From positions 73,595,689 through 73,659,688 of the forward strand of contig NC_044571.1 of NCBI RefSeq assembly GCF_901933205.1: a stretch of 64,000 nucleotides of DNA, in the 5' to 3' direction. This document shows positions 33,201 to 42,347 of this stretch, piece after piece; position 1 is the first letter of the stretch, and each line of letters opens with the position of its first letter. The position numbers and the translations under genes were made by a program. This stretch comes from Camarhynchus parvulus (lineage: Eukaryota > Chordata > Aves > Passeriformes > Thraupidae). The notes under the pieces were generated by a model. It saw only the letters and a list, made by a program, of their open reading frames with translations. It was not told where the DNA came from and searched no databases.

Positions 33201-34918
33201 TTCTGAAAAATAAACAAATACTCCTTCAAAAACAATGCCAAATTCATGTTGTCCAAGTCTATTATGTACACCTATAGCATACATTTAAGACAAGGGTGAG
33301 TGCTGTTATCTTGAAAAAGTTTACTAGTCCCTTGGTCTGCTTCCCTGGACTTTGTTCATTCATTCCTACCATCAACTCCACTGCTTCTAAACAGGGACAG
33401 TTTGCATCTACAACTTCCATTCCCTTGGTGTTTCATGAACAAAAATGAAGATAACATATTCAGAACTTCACACCAAGATAGGATAATAAAACAAAACCAA
33501 GAAAAAGGGATTATCTGAGCAGTCTAATTCACCAGCCAGTAGCTTCATCTAATTAAGCAGTGCAAAGATACAAAATTATATCTGTAGGCATTTTTTCATA
33601 TTAACAGAGTGATCTTTCCATTAGTGGCTTAAACCACTTTCTTTAGGCACTTCCTGAGACAACATTTCAGCATACTGGAAACTTCTGGCCTTCTATCTGT
33701 AATTACTGAATTACAGCTAAATAAATACTAATTAAAAAACAACTGCTTAAGGACACCACAAGAACACCACCATTTTTATAATCTAGACAAAGCTTTCTGG
33801 TTGTGTCTCAACATGAAAATTTAGCTTGTTTCTCCTTTTTATTTGCTAACCTTCAACTAACAAAAGGATGATTTTTTTTTTACTGTTCTGAATTAGTTGT
33901 TTGATTCTTGTTTTGTTTGGGGATTTTTGTCTGGTTTTCTCCCCAGCTCAAGTTATGATAGCCAGCTGGAAGTTTAATTTAAAACTTCTCCCTGAAAAAG
34001 AATTATGTCTCTTACAGGGCTTTAACAGCAGTGCTTCCAAGGGTTAGTGCCAAAAAAACAAAGCCTAACCAAGCCTAGCAAAATAAATACCTATACTACC
34101 ATAAACACTCTTACTGCACAGGGCCTGAAATTTAAACTGAATTAACGAGACAATTGTTTACCAAGTGCAGCTGGCATCTGCTAGGAGTATTCATGCTCTG
34201 TCGTGAAGGAAGGAAGGGAGGAAGGGAGGAAGGAAGGACCCACTCCCACAGCTGGTAAAATGCCATCTCCAGCTTAGCATATGGCAATTCGGATGCGATC
34301 CACTCGTCCTCCTTTCTCCCCAGCACAGCTCCCACCGCCCTGCGCGGCGCCAGCACCTGCCCCCAACAGTGCCAGCAGCGCTGCCAGCCACAGAGGCTTT
34401 GGGGGCAGCAGCATCCCACTGCCCAGCTGAGAAACAACACCTGCAGGTGTAAATTTGTATCTTTACACTGCTTAATTAGAGGAATTCAACCCGAGTGCAG
34501 GCCCGGCCCGGCCGGGACAGCGCTATGGCTGCAGCGGTACCGGGCAGGGCTCGGCACCCGCGGCGCTGACAGCGGAAAAAGCCGCGCTCAGGATCGCGGA
34601 TAAAGGTCCCGCCGGGTTTAGTGCGGGCCCCGGGGCTGTGGGGGCGGGAGAGGCCGCCCTTCACCCCCTCCCGGCCCGGGGCCCGCTCCCTCCGCTCGGC
34701 CGCCTCCCGGCCCGCGGGTTCCCGCACGGGTGAGGGGAGGGGGCGCAGCCGCCCCGCCGCAGGGCAGTGTGACCTTGGCCGAGCCTTTCCGGGCCCGGCG
34801 GCGGGGCCGGGGCTGCGTAGGGAAGGAGAAGGTAAAGCCGGGCCCGGGGTCGCCTCACCCGCAGCAGCCCCGCTGCCGGCCGCCGCCCGCACAGCATCGC
34901 CCCCGTTGCCGCCGCCAT
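21080..34918 (-). CDS. ACAT1: ACAT1, mitochondrial acetyl-CoA acetyltransferase (acetoacetyl-CoA thiolase), complete
   Basis: Mitochondrial matrix thiolase that interconverts two acetyl-CoA and acetoacetyl-CoA. It acts in ketone body use, ketogenesis and the last step of isoleucine breakdown. Twelve exons in transcript order: 34859-34918, 32947-32994, 30300-30417, 29319-29414, 28140-28240, 26269-26412, 24293-24443, 23659-23754, 22865-22978, 22424-22488, 21630-21787 and 21080-21200. They sum to 1,272 bases, 423 residues plus stop; human has 427. The first about 30 residues ([20 protein letters not shown], then YTGRGYAS) look like a mitochondrial presequence. Catalytic residues are present: Cys122 in VCASGM, His381 in GHPIG, Cys409 in CNGGGGAS. 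The start ATG has A at -3 and G at +4 and lies in a CpG island. All introns are GT-AG. Identity very secure. Confidence 0.97.
21630..21787 (-). CDS. ACAT1: ACAT1 exon 11 (catalytic His)
   Basis: Encodes [20 protein letters not shown] and then [14 protein letters not shown]. His381 in GHPIG is the catalytic base pair partner of the thiolase (human His385). Acceptor TATTTCTAG, donor GTAAGC. Confidence 0.97.
22424..22488 (-). CDS. ACAT1: ACAT1 exon 10
   Basis: A 65-base exon encoding [20 protein letters not shown], next to exon 9 in frame. Acceptor CTTTTTTCAG, donor GTAAGA. Confidence 0.95.
22769..22807 (+). repeat. Short direct repeat in ACAT1 intron 9
   Basis: The 15-base unit AACAGGACTCCCAGT occurs at 22769-22783 and again at 22793-22807, nine bases apart. 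It lies just downstream of exon 9 in transcript direction. Confidence 0.85.
22865..22978 (-). CDS. ACAT1: ACAT1 exon 9
   Basis: Encodes [20 protein letters not shown] then [23 protein letters not shown] is a thiolase hallmark. Acceptor TTTTCTAG, donor GTATGA. Confidence 0.97.
23659..23754 (-). CDS. ACAT1: ACAT1 exon 8
   Basis: Encodes [18 protein letters not shown] then [10 protein letters not shown], matching the human [17 protein letters not shown] stretch. Acceptor AATTTCAG, donor GTAAAT. Confidence 0.96.
24293..24443 (-). CDS. ACAT1: ACAT1 exon 7
   Basis: Encodes [19 protein letters not shown] then [14 protein letters not shown], matching the human [19 protein letters not shown] stretch. 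Acceptor CCTCCAAG, donor GTATTG. Confidence 0.96.
24444..26268 (-). other. ACAT1: ACAT1 intron 6
   Basis: A 1.8-kb AT-rich intron. No exon, RNA gene or repeat family recognised. Short open frames here lack any protein-like composition. Confidence 0.6.
26269..26412 (-). CDS. ACAT1: ACAT1 exon 6
   Basis: Encodes [19 protein letters not shown] and then [27 protein letters not shown] is the thiolase signature. Acceptor TGGGCAG, donor GTAAAT; phase 0 at both ends. Confidence 0.97.
27088..27160 (+). repeat. Possible ancient amniote palindromic repeat, ACAT1 intron 5
   Basis: GCTGGGCCTGGTTCAAAGTC followed by TTTCCATCAACTTCAGCAGG and CCCCAGACAAAGTGC. This resembles an old, widely dispersed amniote element made of inverted GGGCCTGATCCAAAG / CTTTGGATCAGGCCC arms around CCATTGACTTCAATGG. 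Recognition is from memory and the copy is decayed. Confidence 0.35.
28140..28240 (-). CDS. ACAT1: ACAT1 exon 5 (nucleophile Cys)
   Basis: Encodes [19 protein letters not shown] then [13 protein letters not shown]. Cys122 in NKVCASGM is the acyl-carrying catalytic cysteine (human Cys126). Acceptor TGACTCAG, donor GTATGT. Confidence 0.97.
28595..28712 (+). repeat. CR1 LINE 3' end in ACAT1 intron 4
   Basis: Contains GAGCACCCTGGTCTAATGGA and GTGTCCTTGCCCACAGCAGG. It then has GATCTTTAAGGTCCCTTCCA ahead of ACTCAAGAC, the standard avian CR1 3' terminus. Antisense to ACAT1. Confidence 0.9.
29319..29414 (-). CDS. ACAT1: ACAT1 exon 4
   Basis: Encodes [18 protein letters not shown] and then [13 protein letters not shown], the thiolase GNVLQ-GQ-PARQA signature. 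Acceptor TTTTGTAG, donor GTATTC. Confidence 0.96.
30300..30417 (-). CDS. ACAT1: ACAT1 exon 3
   Basis: Encodes [18 protein letters not shown] and the following [19 protein letters not shown], the classic thiolase N-terminal start. Acceptor ACTTAG, donor GTATGT. Confidence 0.96.
30590..32235 (+). mobile_element. CR1 LINE, 1.6-kb degenerate copy in ACAT1 intron 2
   Basis: The longest transposon copy here, antisense to ACAT1. It begins with endonuclease-side CR1 sequence (GGGCTCTCCAGGAAGGACAG; GGAGTGCATTGAGCTCAGCC). The reverse transcriptase part follows: [23 protein letters not shown] and [18 protein letters not shown] around 31395-31772. The later catalytic box, normally FADDT, reads FAGDT near 31909. 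Internal segments are missing and the frame is broken, so it cannot encode a working protein. Edges approximate. Confidence 0.85.
32947..32994 (-). CDS. ACAT1: ACAT1 exon 2
   Basis: A 48-base exon encoding [16 protein letters not shown], similar to the human RYVERSYVSKPTLK segment. Acceptor TTGTTTTCAG, donor GTAAGT. It contains the likely mitochondrial processing region. Confidence 0.92.
32995..34858 (-). other. ACAT1: ACAT1 intron 1
   Basis: A 1.86-kb intron running from AT-rich DNA into the CpG island. It holds a short GGAA/GGGA purine tract at 34205-34239 and otherwise nothing I can identify. Confidence 0.6.
34205..34239 (+). repeat. (GGAA/GGGA)n purine tract
   Basis: Pure purine run built of GGAA and GGGA units in ACAT1 intron 1, just outside the CpG island. 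Confidence 0.9.
34859..34918 (-). CDS. ACAT1: ACAT1 exon 1 (start codon, targeting peptide)
   Basis: Twenty codons from an ATG in strong Kozak context (AAG before, G after), then the donor GTGAGG. Arg/Ala-rich, as in a mitochondrial presequence. The frame stays open further upstream only because the CpG island lacks stops. A second in-frame Met at residue 8 is a weaker start. Confidence 0.88.
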
Positions 34919-35184
34919 CTTCCCGCCGGCGCCCCCGTCACCTTCACCGCCGCCGCCGCCCCCACCTATAGCCGGCGGCGCCCCGCCCCCTGCCCGCTGC
35001 CATTGGCCCCGCGGCGCGTGGCCGTGCCACACCCGCACCTGCCATTGGCTGGCGCGGAAGGCGGGCGGCGGCGTCGGAGGGGCCGGCGCGTGCGGTGCCC
35101 GAGGGCCGCTGCTGCCGCGTGCGCGGGACCGCCCCAGCCGGGAGCCCCGTTGGGCTGGAGATAGGCGGAATTCCTCCCGGGAAA

Positions 35185-35375
35185 GGGTGATCGGACATCG
35201 CCACGGGCTGCCCAGGGAGGCGGCCCAGTCACCGTCCCTGGAAGTGCTTAAGGAAAGCGTGGGCGGGGCACTCAGTGCCACGGTCTGGTTGACACGGTGG
35301 GGCTGGGCCACGGGTTGGACTCGGTGATCCCGGAGGTCTTTTCCGACCGAGCGGGTTCTGCGGTTCCGCAGCGCC
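35185..35375 (+). repeat. CR1 LINE 3' end inside the CpG island
   Basis: GGGCTGCCCAGGGAGGCGGC, then GTCACCGTCCCTGGAAGTGC, ACTCAGTGCCACGGTCTGGT, and GGACTCGGTGATCCCGGAGG ahead of TCTTTTCCGACC. These match the CR1 3' region, unusually rich in retained CpG. It lies 270-460 bases upstream of the ACAT1 start codon. Confidence 0.88.
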
Positions 35376-35620
35376 AGGCGCGTTCCTCTTGCCCGGGGGC
35401 CAGGCGTGGGGTGGACAGCCTGCGATGCCGCGCCGAGAAGGAAAATCACTGGTAGCGAACCGCATGGAGACAGCTGGAAGACCCCTGCGGGAAAAGAACC
35501 AGCCGCCGGGGGTGTGACCTCTCCGCCCCCGAGGCTGCGCTCCGCCCCTCCTCGGCCCTGCCCTCCCCTGCCCCACGCTGCAGGTTAAGCTGACCTGGGC
35601 CGCGGACATCTATCTAATCC

Positions 35621-37315
35621 CGTATCGGAAACATCCTGCGCACTACAAGGCCGTGGGGATGAAAGCGCCAAGTATGGCTGAGCCCGGCACGCTTTGTGCC
35701 TGGCGTGCCCTTGTGCCGCAGCTGAGTGCTGCTTTCAGAAGAGTCAGCAACTTAACTCCCCCTAGACCCCTTCCTGCCTGGCCATGGCATAAACCCCTGA
35801 CACTGTTAGCTCAGAATTCATCCCTGGCCGAGAACGGTCCCGGCAGCTGCCTGCACGGAGCGACTGCTGCCGGCTCAAGCCCAGCTGACCTCAGGCTGCC
35901 CATCCCGGTCCCACGGTCTTTGCTGCACTGTGCCTTCTCCCATCACACTCTCTTGTCTCTGAACCTGGATTTGTAGATGAAAGCCAGCACAAAATCTCTA
36001 CACCTGTTTGCCAGCCTGACAGTGCCCCTCTCCACCCTGTCTCTCCAACACGCACAGAGCTAGGCCAGGAAAAGCCTGGATCTTTCCCGGTCTCCGGCTT
36101 TGTATCTCAAAGGAACAAGTTCAAAACACAAAGTGACTTTCTCTGAATTGTGCTGCAGCACAGAGTCTAGGACAAGCAATTCTGTATTTGTTTCTGATTA
36201 GTTTCTTCTCCTCAACCACTTTTTTAGTGCCTGAAGGAGTTAGTATATTGTTACAGTAACACACAACTGAATGAAGCATTCCCCAGAGCTGAGGTCTGCC
36301 AGTCACGTCAATGAGCATTTACTTGCACCTTTCCTTCCACTTGTACGCCAAACTAGAAAAAATGCTAAGAACCAAGCTTTGGATATAGTGCCTAGAAAGC
36401 AAGAGTATTTTAACAACCTGTCAACATCAATTTGCTACCTTAACTTTTTTTTTTATATTTGATCTTCACATTGTAGGACTAACATTTGTCAAAACTACTT
36501 CAATTGATTTTTTGTTCTACGTCTCATTCATTTCTCTGTGAGAGAGGATTTCACTTTGTCTTTGCTCTCAAAAGTAAAATACTTCTTGCTTTCCATATAT
36601 ATCCAAAGATTCTCCAGACATGCAGCAAGAGGCTGATTGGGACAGGCACTGGTGAGGGAAGCATTTGTACTCCTTTGCTTCCTCGACTCTCAGTAGCTGA
36701 TGTTCTAAGGTGGTCAAGTCTAGACCTTTGATTTAGAGACAGTTTTCGAGTTCAAACCATACATAACATAGGAACTGATAAATATTGTCTCAGGAAAAAC
36801 TGAAGGTTTTGCTCTGAAAATACGTATGTACCATATAGCAAAAACATCCAGGTTGGATGAAGATATTTTTCAGAAATAAGTAATGCTGAAAACAGGTAGA
36901 ACAAAACCCAGAAAATTCTCATTTAACTTGCCTTACTCCTGCGGTATAAAGCTCTTTTTCAGGGATATAACCTGCTGACATTCTTTAATTTTTTCATCAT
37001 CTCTTCTCACCATGACTATGATGTACTAATTTCAAGGTCACTTTTGATGTCCAATCACAGACTATTGAAAAGTCACACTGTGCTGCTCTTGCTTAGCTCA
37101 GCAGCTGGTATTTGCTTTGGCCATGCCCTGGATCTACAGAGGGAAGCAGCAGCTGCCATTCGTGACTCCAGCTGTTCTTTCTAACAGGTGTTTAAGGTTG
37201 CATGCAGGGGCTGAAGCACAGTATCCAAATGAATTTCCGTAGTGGACCTCCATCACTAAAATAAATGAGGATCAAACGCCAGGCACCATGTCTACCTAGA
37301 GATGTTGAGATATCC
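35621..37315. other. Intergenic, ACAT1 upstream to next CR1
   Basis: G+C falls off from the island shore at about 35.9 kb into AT-rich DNA. No gene, RNA or named repeat seen. Small open frames here have no family resemblance. Confidence 0.6.
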
Positions 37316-37705
37316 AGGGAGCGGATCAAGAGCACAAGTGCTGTGAGGAGCAGCTGAGGGAGCTGAGGTTGTTTATCTTGGAGAAAAGGAGGTTCAGGGC
37401 GACCTCATCACTCTCTGCAACTGCCTGAAAGGAGGGTGTAGCCAAGGGTGGTGGGGTTGGTCTCTTCTAACAAGTAACAAAAAAGTGGCCTCAAGTTGTG
37501 CCAGGGAAGGTTTAGATTGGATATTAAGATAACTTTTTTTCATGGAAAGGGCTGTCAAGCAGTAAAACAGGGAAGTGAGTCACCATCCCTGGACTTAGTG
37601 GATGTGGTACTCAGGGACATATGGTTTAGTGGTGCCCTTGGCAATGCTGGGTTAACAGTTGGACTCAAGGGTCTTTTCCAGCTTAAACAATTCTCTGTTT
37701 GTACG
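37316..37705 (+). repeat. CR1 LINE fragment, intergenic
   Basis: Has GCTGAGGGAGCTGAGGTTGT, then CTTGGAGAAAAGGAGGTTCA, AGGTTTAGATTGGATATTAA and AGTCACCATCCCTGGACTTA. These are sense CR1 3'-half sequences with scattered indels, diverged by age. Confidence 0.88.
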
Positions 37706-38716
37706 TTGACAGGTAAAGCAAAGAAGAAAGGAAAACTACATTCTCACTTTATTAGAAGAATGAACCAGGTTAAGCCTTTTGTATTTACGGCAATGATTCT
37801 ACCTAAACAGTGATCAATTTACAGGGGTAGGAGTTGATTCAGCCAAGGAACTCCTGCAATAACTGGCTTCTAGAGAACAACTTCTCCTGAAAAATCATTG
37901 GGAAAGACTATATATTGCCCTAATAGAGGGAAAAAAGTTTGGAAATAATAGCAACCTGCCATCAAAACTCTTCCCACATGAACTGCCAGTTGGCCAACTG
38001 CCATGCACAGTACTGAGCACTCACTCAAAAACAGCTGTTTATTCCATTCAAATAGTTCTAAACTCTGCATGTGCCAGAAAGCACATAACACCAATGGTTA
38101 GCTGGTGCACTTAAAGAAAGGAGCTGAAATGTAAAAAGAGATTCACATTAAAAGGCAAGAACAATCATAGAAGAAAAGCCATTACATTAAAAGCATTCCT
38201 TCAGGCAAGCGACTGTTCCCACATCATGGTTTACTGCAGGATCAGCTCCCTGAAGGTCCTGGTGGCAACACCAGTAACTTTCAGTGACGCACCTTGTAAA
38301 TAACTTCAGAGACAAATCAACCAAAATATTCAGCAATCCAAGTTCATCCCTGTGAGTTGCAGAGACATAACCTTTTTAAAAATGCCATAAACTAAGTTAG
38401 GCAATTCCCAGCCACTTTTGGCATGGTAGGCTTTGATACACAGACTGAAAGACTACAGCTAATCTTTAAATAGAATTTGGAAGACTAAATAGCTCTACGT
38501 ATAATCTTACATTCGTAAAAATTTTTACCAAGAGAAGAACTGGAAGTCTCCACTTTTGTTTTTTAATTACTCTGATCATAACATCTGTTGGGACTTGAAG
38601 TCAGGCAAATTTCTTACAGTGGCAATTTTAGGAGCAGCACCTGAATTCAACTTAAAAATTTTGTAGGGTGAGACACCAAAATACCTTGCTAAATGAGTAG
38701 TCTTTTAAATTACATT

Positions 38717-38722
38717 TTTATT
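38717..38722 (-). terminator. CUL5: Candidate distal CUL5 poly(A) signal
   Basis: AATAAA on the - strand, about 3.4 kb past the CUL5 stop. Several other hexamers occur between it and the stop, so alternative ends are likely. Confidence 0.3.
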
Positions 38723-41720
38723 TTGCAAGAAAATAAATTATACAACTTAAAAAATAAAATTCAAAAATTAAGCAGTACATCAAAATAGTTCAGCTGGACT
38801 GCCATACAGAAACTACCACCATTCAAAATTGTACAGCATTATTATCTTGGTAGTGGCACACATTCAAAATTGTAAATACCATACGGAGATAGTTATTACA
38901 ACTCAGGAACCCGAGTTTGCTCAACACTCCAGACTACATATAGTGTATATGACAGGAAAGCTTTCATGTATTGTTTATTTCACAAATATGACCTTAAAGA
39001 ATTACAAAGATAGCATCCCAGTCATTTAGATGAAAATAGAAAACAGTTTGAGATAGCAAATCTTTCTGTAAAACTATCAAATCTTTTTGCCAATTGTATT
39101 TTTAAAATTTGCACTTTACAGGACAATGGCATCCCAATGCAGATAAATGCAAGATGTGAACATTCAGAACATTTATATTAATTTTAAAAAGATGAAAATG
39201 AGAAAGTCACATTGTCATTTGGAAATGTAACTGCATTACAGTCATAACGAAAAATAAATGAGTAAAAGTAGAAGCTAGGAACACCAACTGTGGAAAGAGG
39301 AAAATGGAAGACTTCAGAATTGAAACTGAGAAATTGAGATTATCATCAAGTTGTTGGGACAGAGAAAGATTTAACAGTATTTCTTAATTAAACCCATTAA
39401 GAGTGACTTCCCCCCTGCCCTTTCTACACCAGATTTCACTCCTTAGCTATTCACCGTGGCAGTGTGTGTGGCAACGTGTTTTTCAGATGCAGCACCTCCT
39501 TAAGCTAGGTCTTTGGACATATATATTCATAGCTAAAAATTGCAGCCTTAAAAGTGCGTTGTTGCCATATTGCAAGTGAAGAATAGTTTTCATTTAGATC
39601 TGAACTCTACCCTCCCCAAAAGAACAGCTTACCCCAGGTATCTCCCTGTGCCCCAGGTGATACTAGTTTTAAGTGCATATTGGTGAAGTGACCTGATGAA
39701 GGATGCTAAACGTGATTCTGCATCTTTAACAAATCTGCTGGTGACTGTCTTAGATTTCATAAAAAACCCGACATCCATTTCTGGTATATATTTAAAGAAA
39801 AAATGACCATGTCATAGGCACATTACCAATTGTATTTCCATCCCAGGTTTTGAGAAATGTATAGGTAACAATCAGGTTGTATTGTACCTATTAGTTGAGG
39901 GAATGTGTAGCTCCTTAGCTTTTAGCAAGCTTTTCCTTTCTGCATACATTCCAGCTTCCTAAAGAGTTGTATCTGAGATGCAGTCCCTTAAACTTCTCTC
40001 TCAAATCTAAACCAATGGCTTAAAAATTAGCATTATCCCCTTGGCAGCTCTTTCCATGTGACCATTTCACACCTTTCTTCTCTGGTTAAGGGTTGGAATT
40101 TTTCATGTTGAGGAGTGTGCTCAGACTGTCACGTTCTCCCCAGTTATCCCAAGTAAATATTTATTATTTTAAAGTTACAAAGACTGAAAGTCTTGCAGCA
40201 CAAAGTGTTTTATTAGAATTTTGTTTTCTAATGTTCAAATAGTTTCATTGGTTAACTACACAGAGCACCACTTCCTTTTGATTCTGAATTGCAACACCAC
40301 AAGGCCAACATAAAAGATGCAATATTTTTAAACAGCATCTACTTTTGAGTATCAATAAAAGCATGGAACACAAGCTGTAGGATTTCCATCAATTGTAATT
40401 GGCCAGGCCTTGATTTCTCCATCTCTTGGTCATGAAACCCTCGCTACCAAAAACTTCTTACTCAAATAGATGTCGAAATATATACTGTTCTCAGGCAGTC
40501 ACACTGGCATTTTACATTAGTAACAGAGCACACAGCCTGCTTAAGGGTGCAAACAGCCATTCTTGGAGAGTTTGCTTTTAAACCACTCCTCCAGCATACT
40601 TTACCGTAACCATGTGAAAGTAAAACTCCTCCTCTTACTTACTGGAAGGCTTTCTTTTTTGACTAAAGTTAATTTTATCCTCTTCCCCATTTCATCATCA
40701 AAGATGAGGCCTTTAGATGTCATAGTTCAACTGGTTAATTAAAAAATAACTTCACACACTTGTAATTTATAGAAGAAATATTCATACAGAACTGAATAAA
40801 GCGCAACTTACCTTTGTCCTAAGACAGGCACTCTGCTCCTATGACTCATGGTATCAACTCCAGTACGTGCTGGGACATTTCTGAACAGCAGAGAGTAGGG
40901 CAGTGCCAAATGACTACTTCAGATGATTGAGAATGGAAGAGGTAACATTAAGAAGTTGAGATTCCTGATGTGTGTTTGGCACTCTCTCTACATACACTGA
41001 ACAAGGTATTTTTCCTTAGCATTTTATCATTTTCATTAGAAGAGTACTCCTACCCTACCAGTTACCAAATGGAAAGCAGAGGGTTTGGTTTTCATATAAA
41101 GATGTTGACTAGTCCAATTGAATTAACCTTGCATGTATACAAAAGTTACCACTGAGGAAATAGTACAGGGATCTTCAAGTGTTATTCTCTTTCTGCGGGA
41201 GTTGTGCATAAATTACTCTTTAATGCATCCTGATATATGTAGTCATACTGAAATATTTGGAATATAAATATTAAATGTACAAGGAAATACACTTAATATT
41301 TCTGTTCCTATAGCAGACCCACCCATGAAAACTGCTTTTAGAGTGAAGTATCATTCAAGAAACTTTTACCTTGTCAAAAAGGATTGTAGCAAATCACCCA
41401 TCCAAATTAAGGTAATAACATATCCACTTGTTTGCAGGAAACAATTTAAAAACAATGATCTCTTGCTTAGGGAAAAATATCACCGATGACTTGGAATTAC
41501 TTTTATGTCACTTAATGTGTTAATTATTAAAATCCAGTTACTAGATTGAAGCACTGCTCTAGCAAACAGGTTTTAACTGTAACAAATATGTATCAGTTGT
41601 GACGAATGTGTTTGTGTGTCTCAAATGTTATTACATGAAAAGGATCAGAGATGGACAGTACATTACTCGGTTGATCCAAAACACAAAAGTGAAAGTGCTA
41701 CTTCTAGTCCTAATTGCATT

Positions 41721-41783
41721 TAAAAAAAAACCAACAACCCAAAAACCAAAACCAAACAAAACAAAAAACAAACCCAAAACAAA
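41721..41783 (+). repeat. CAAA-rich low-complexity tract
   Basis: A run of A with CCAAC, CCAAAC and CAAAAC units, read as T/GTTT-rich in the CUL5 3' UTR direction. Possibly the remains of an A-rich tail. Confidence 0.8.
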
Positions 41784-42152
41784 ACTAATAGCAGTTCCTC
41801 AGTGCATGAATATTTGAATATTTTTTCCTTGTGCAAGTACTGGTCATCTAAAAACCCAAACCTGTATTCTTCCTGGTGGGTGTAAATCAAATCTACTTTA
41901 AAAAGTTCACAATGGGCTCTTCATGAATGCAAGTTTCCCACAAAACAGCATGCTGTTAAAAGTGTGCAACATGAAGGGAATGCCATCATGCTAGCTGAAT
42001 GAGATTGGCAAAATATAGTCCTCTGTAAGGTAAGGCAGGGATTTTAATATGTAACGAAAGTCAAAACAAGTCCTTCTGCAGCACAAACTGTTGCAGCTGT
42101 CTGTCCAAGCACCCTTCCATTTATGCTCTCAGCATCCCGCAGAGTCCTCCAA

Positions 42153-42347
42153 TTATGCCATGTATATAAAGGTGTTGATATCCGACTCATCTCTTCTGAT
42201 ATATTTGTGCTCTATAAGCCACTCGATTTGCTCTTTTATCATTTTCTTTTGTGGCAAGAACATGTTTTTCAATATTTCTACCAGTTCAGTCTGAAGCTGG
42301 GCATTAGTAATTTTCTTCCGCATCTTCATTATTTGGATGATAGCCTC
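42153..42347 (-). CDS. CUL5: CUL5 exon 19 and stop (neddylation site, winged helix)
   Basis: Encodes EAIIQIMKMRKKITNAQLQT, FLPQKKMIKEQIEWLIEHKY and DESDINTFIYMA then TAA. Lys724 in IMKMRKK is the NEDD8 acceptor; the rest is the C-terminal winged-helix domain ending in the usual cullin YMA-type tail. The acceptor is CCCACTAG. Confidence 0.98.
   Translation of the reverse strand, partial: EAIIQIMKMRKKITNAQLQTELVEILKNMFLPQKKMIKEQIEWLIEHKYIRRDESDINTFIYMA

Larger units (their letters stand above)
34480..35620 (-). promoter_or_regulatory. ACAT1: CpG island with ACAT1 promoter
   Basis: The only long G+C- and CpG-dense stretch outside coding DNA; it spans ACAT1 exon 1. On the - strand, upstream of the ATG, are two CCAAT boxes (CCAATGG; + strand ATTGG at 35044-35048 and 35002-35006). 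A GC box (GGGGGCGGGG, 34981-34990) follows. A weak TATAGG lies at 34966-34971. This is a typical housekeeping promoter; the transcription start is probably near 34930-34970. Confidence 0.8.
38700..42152 (-). other. CUL5: CUL5 3' UTR (probable, about 3.4 kb)
   Basis: AT-rich single-copy sequence after the CUL5 stop. The mammalian CUL5 message has a multi-kilobase 3' UTR, and no other gene fits here. - strand AATAAA hexamers lie at 40209-40214, 40160-40165 and 38717-38722; the last is my candidate for the longest form. A CAAA-rich tract at 41721-41783 lies inside. Extent inferred. Confidence 0.45.

Noticed and set aside
34661..35449. A 262-codon - strand frame through the CpG island, which would extend ACAT1 at the N-terminus
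   Set aside because: Open only because G+C-rich DNA lacks stops. It runs through CR1 sequence, and the Kozak-strong ATG at 34918 gives the expected family length.
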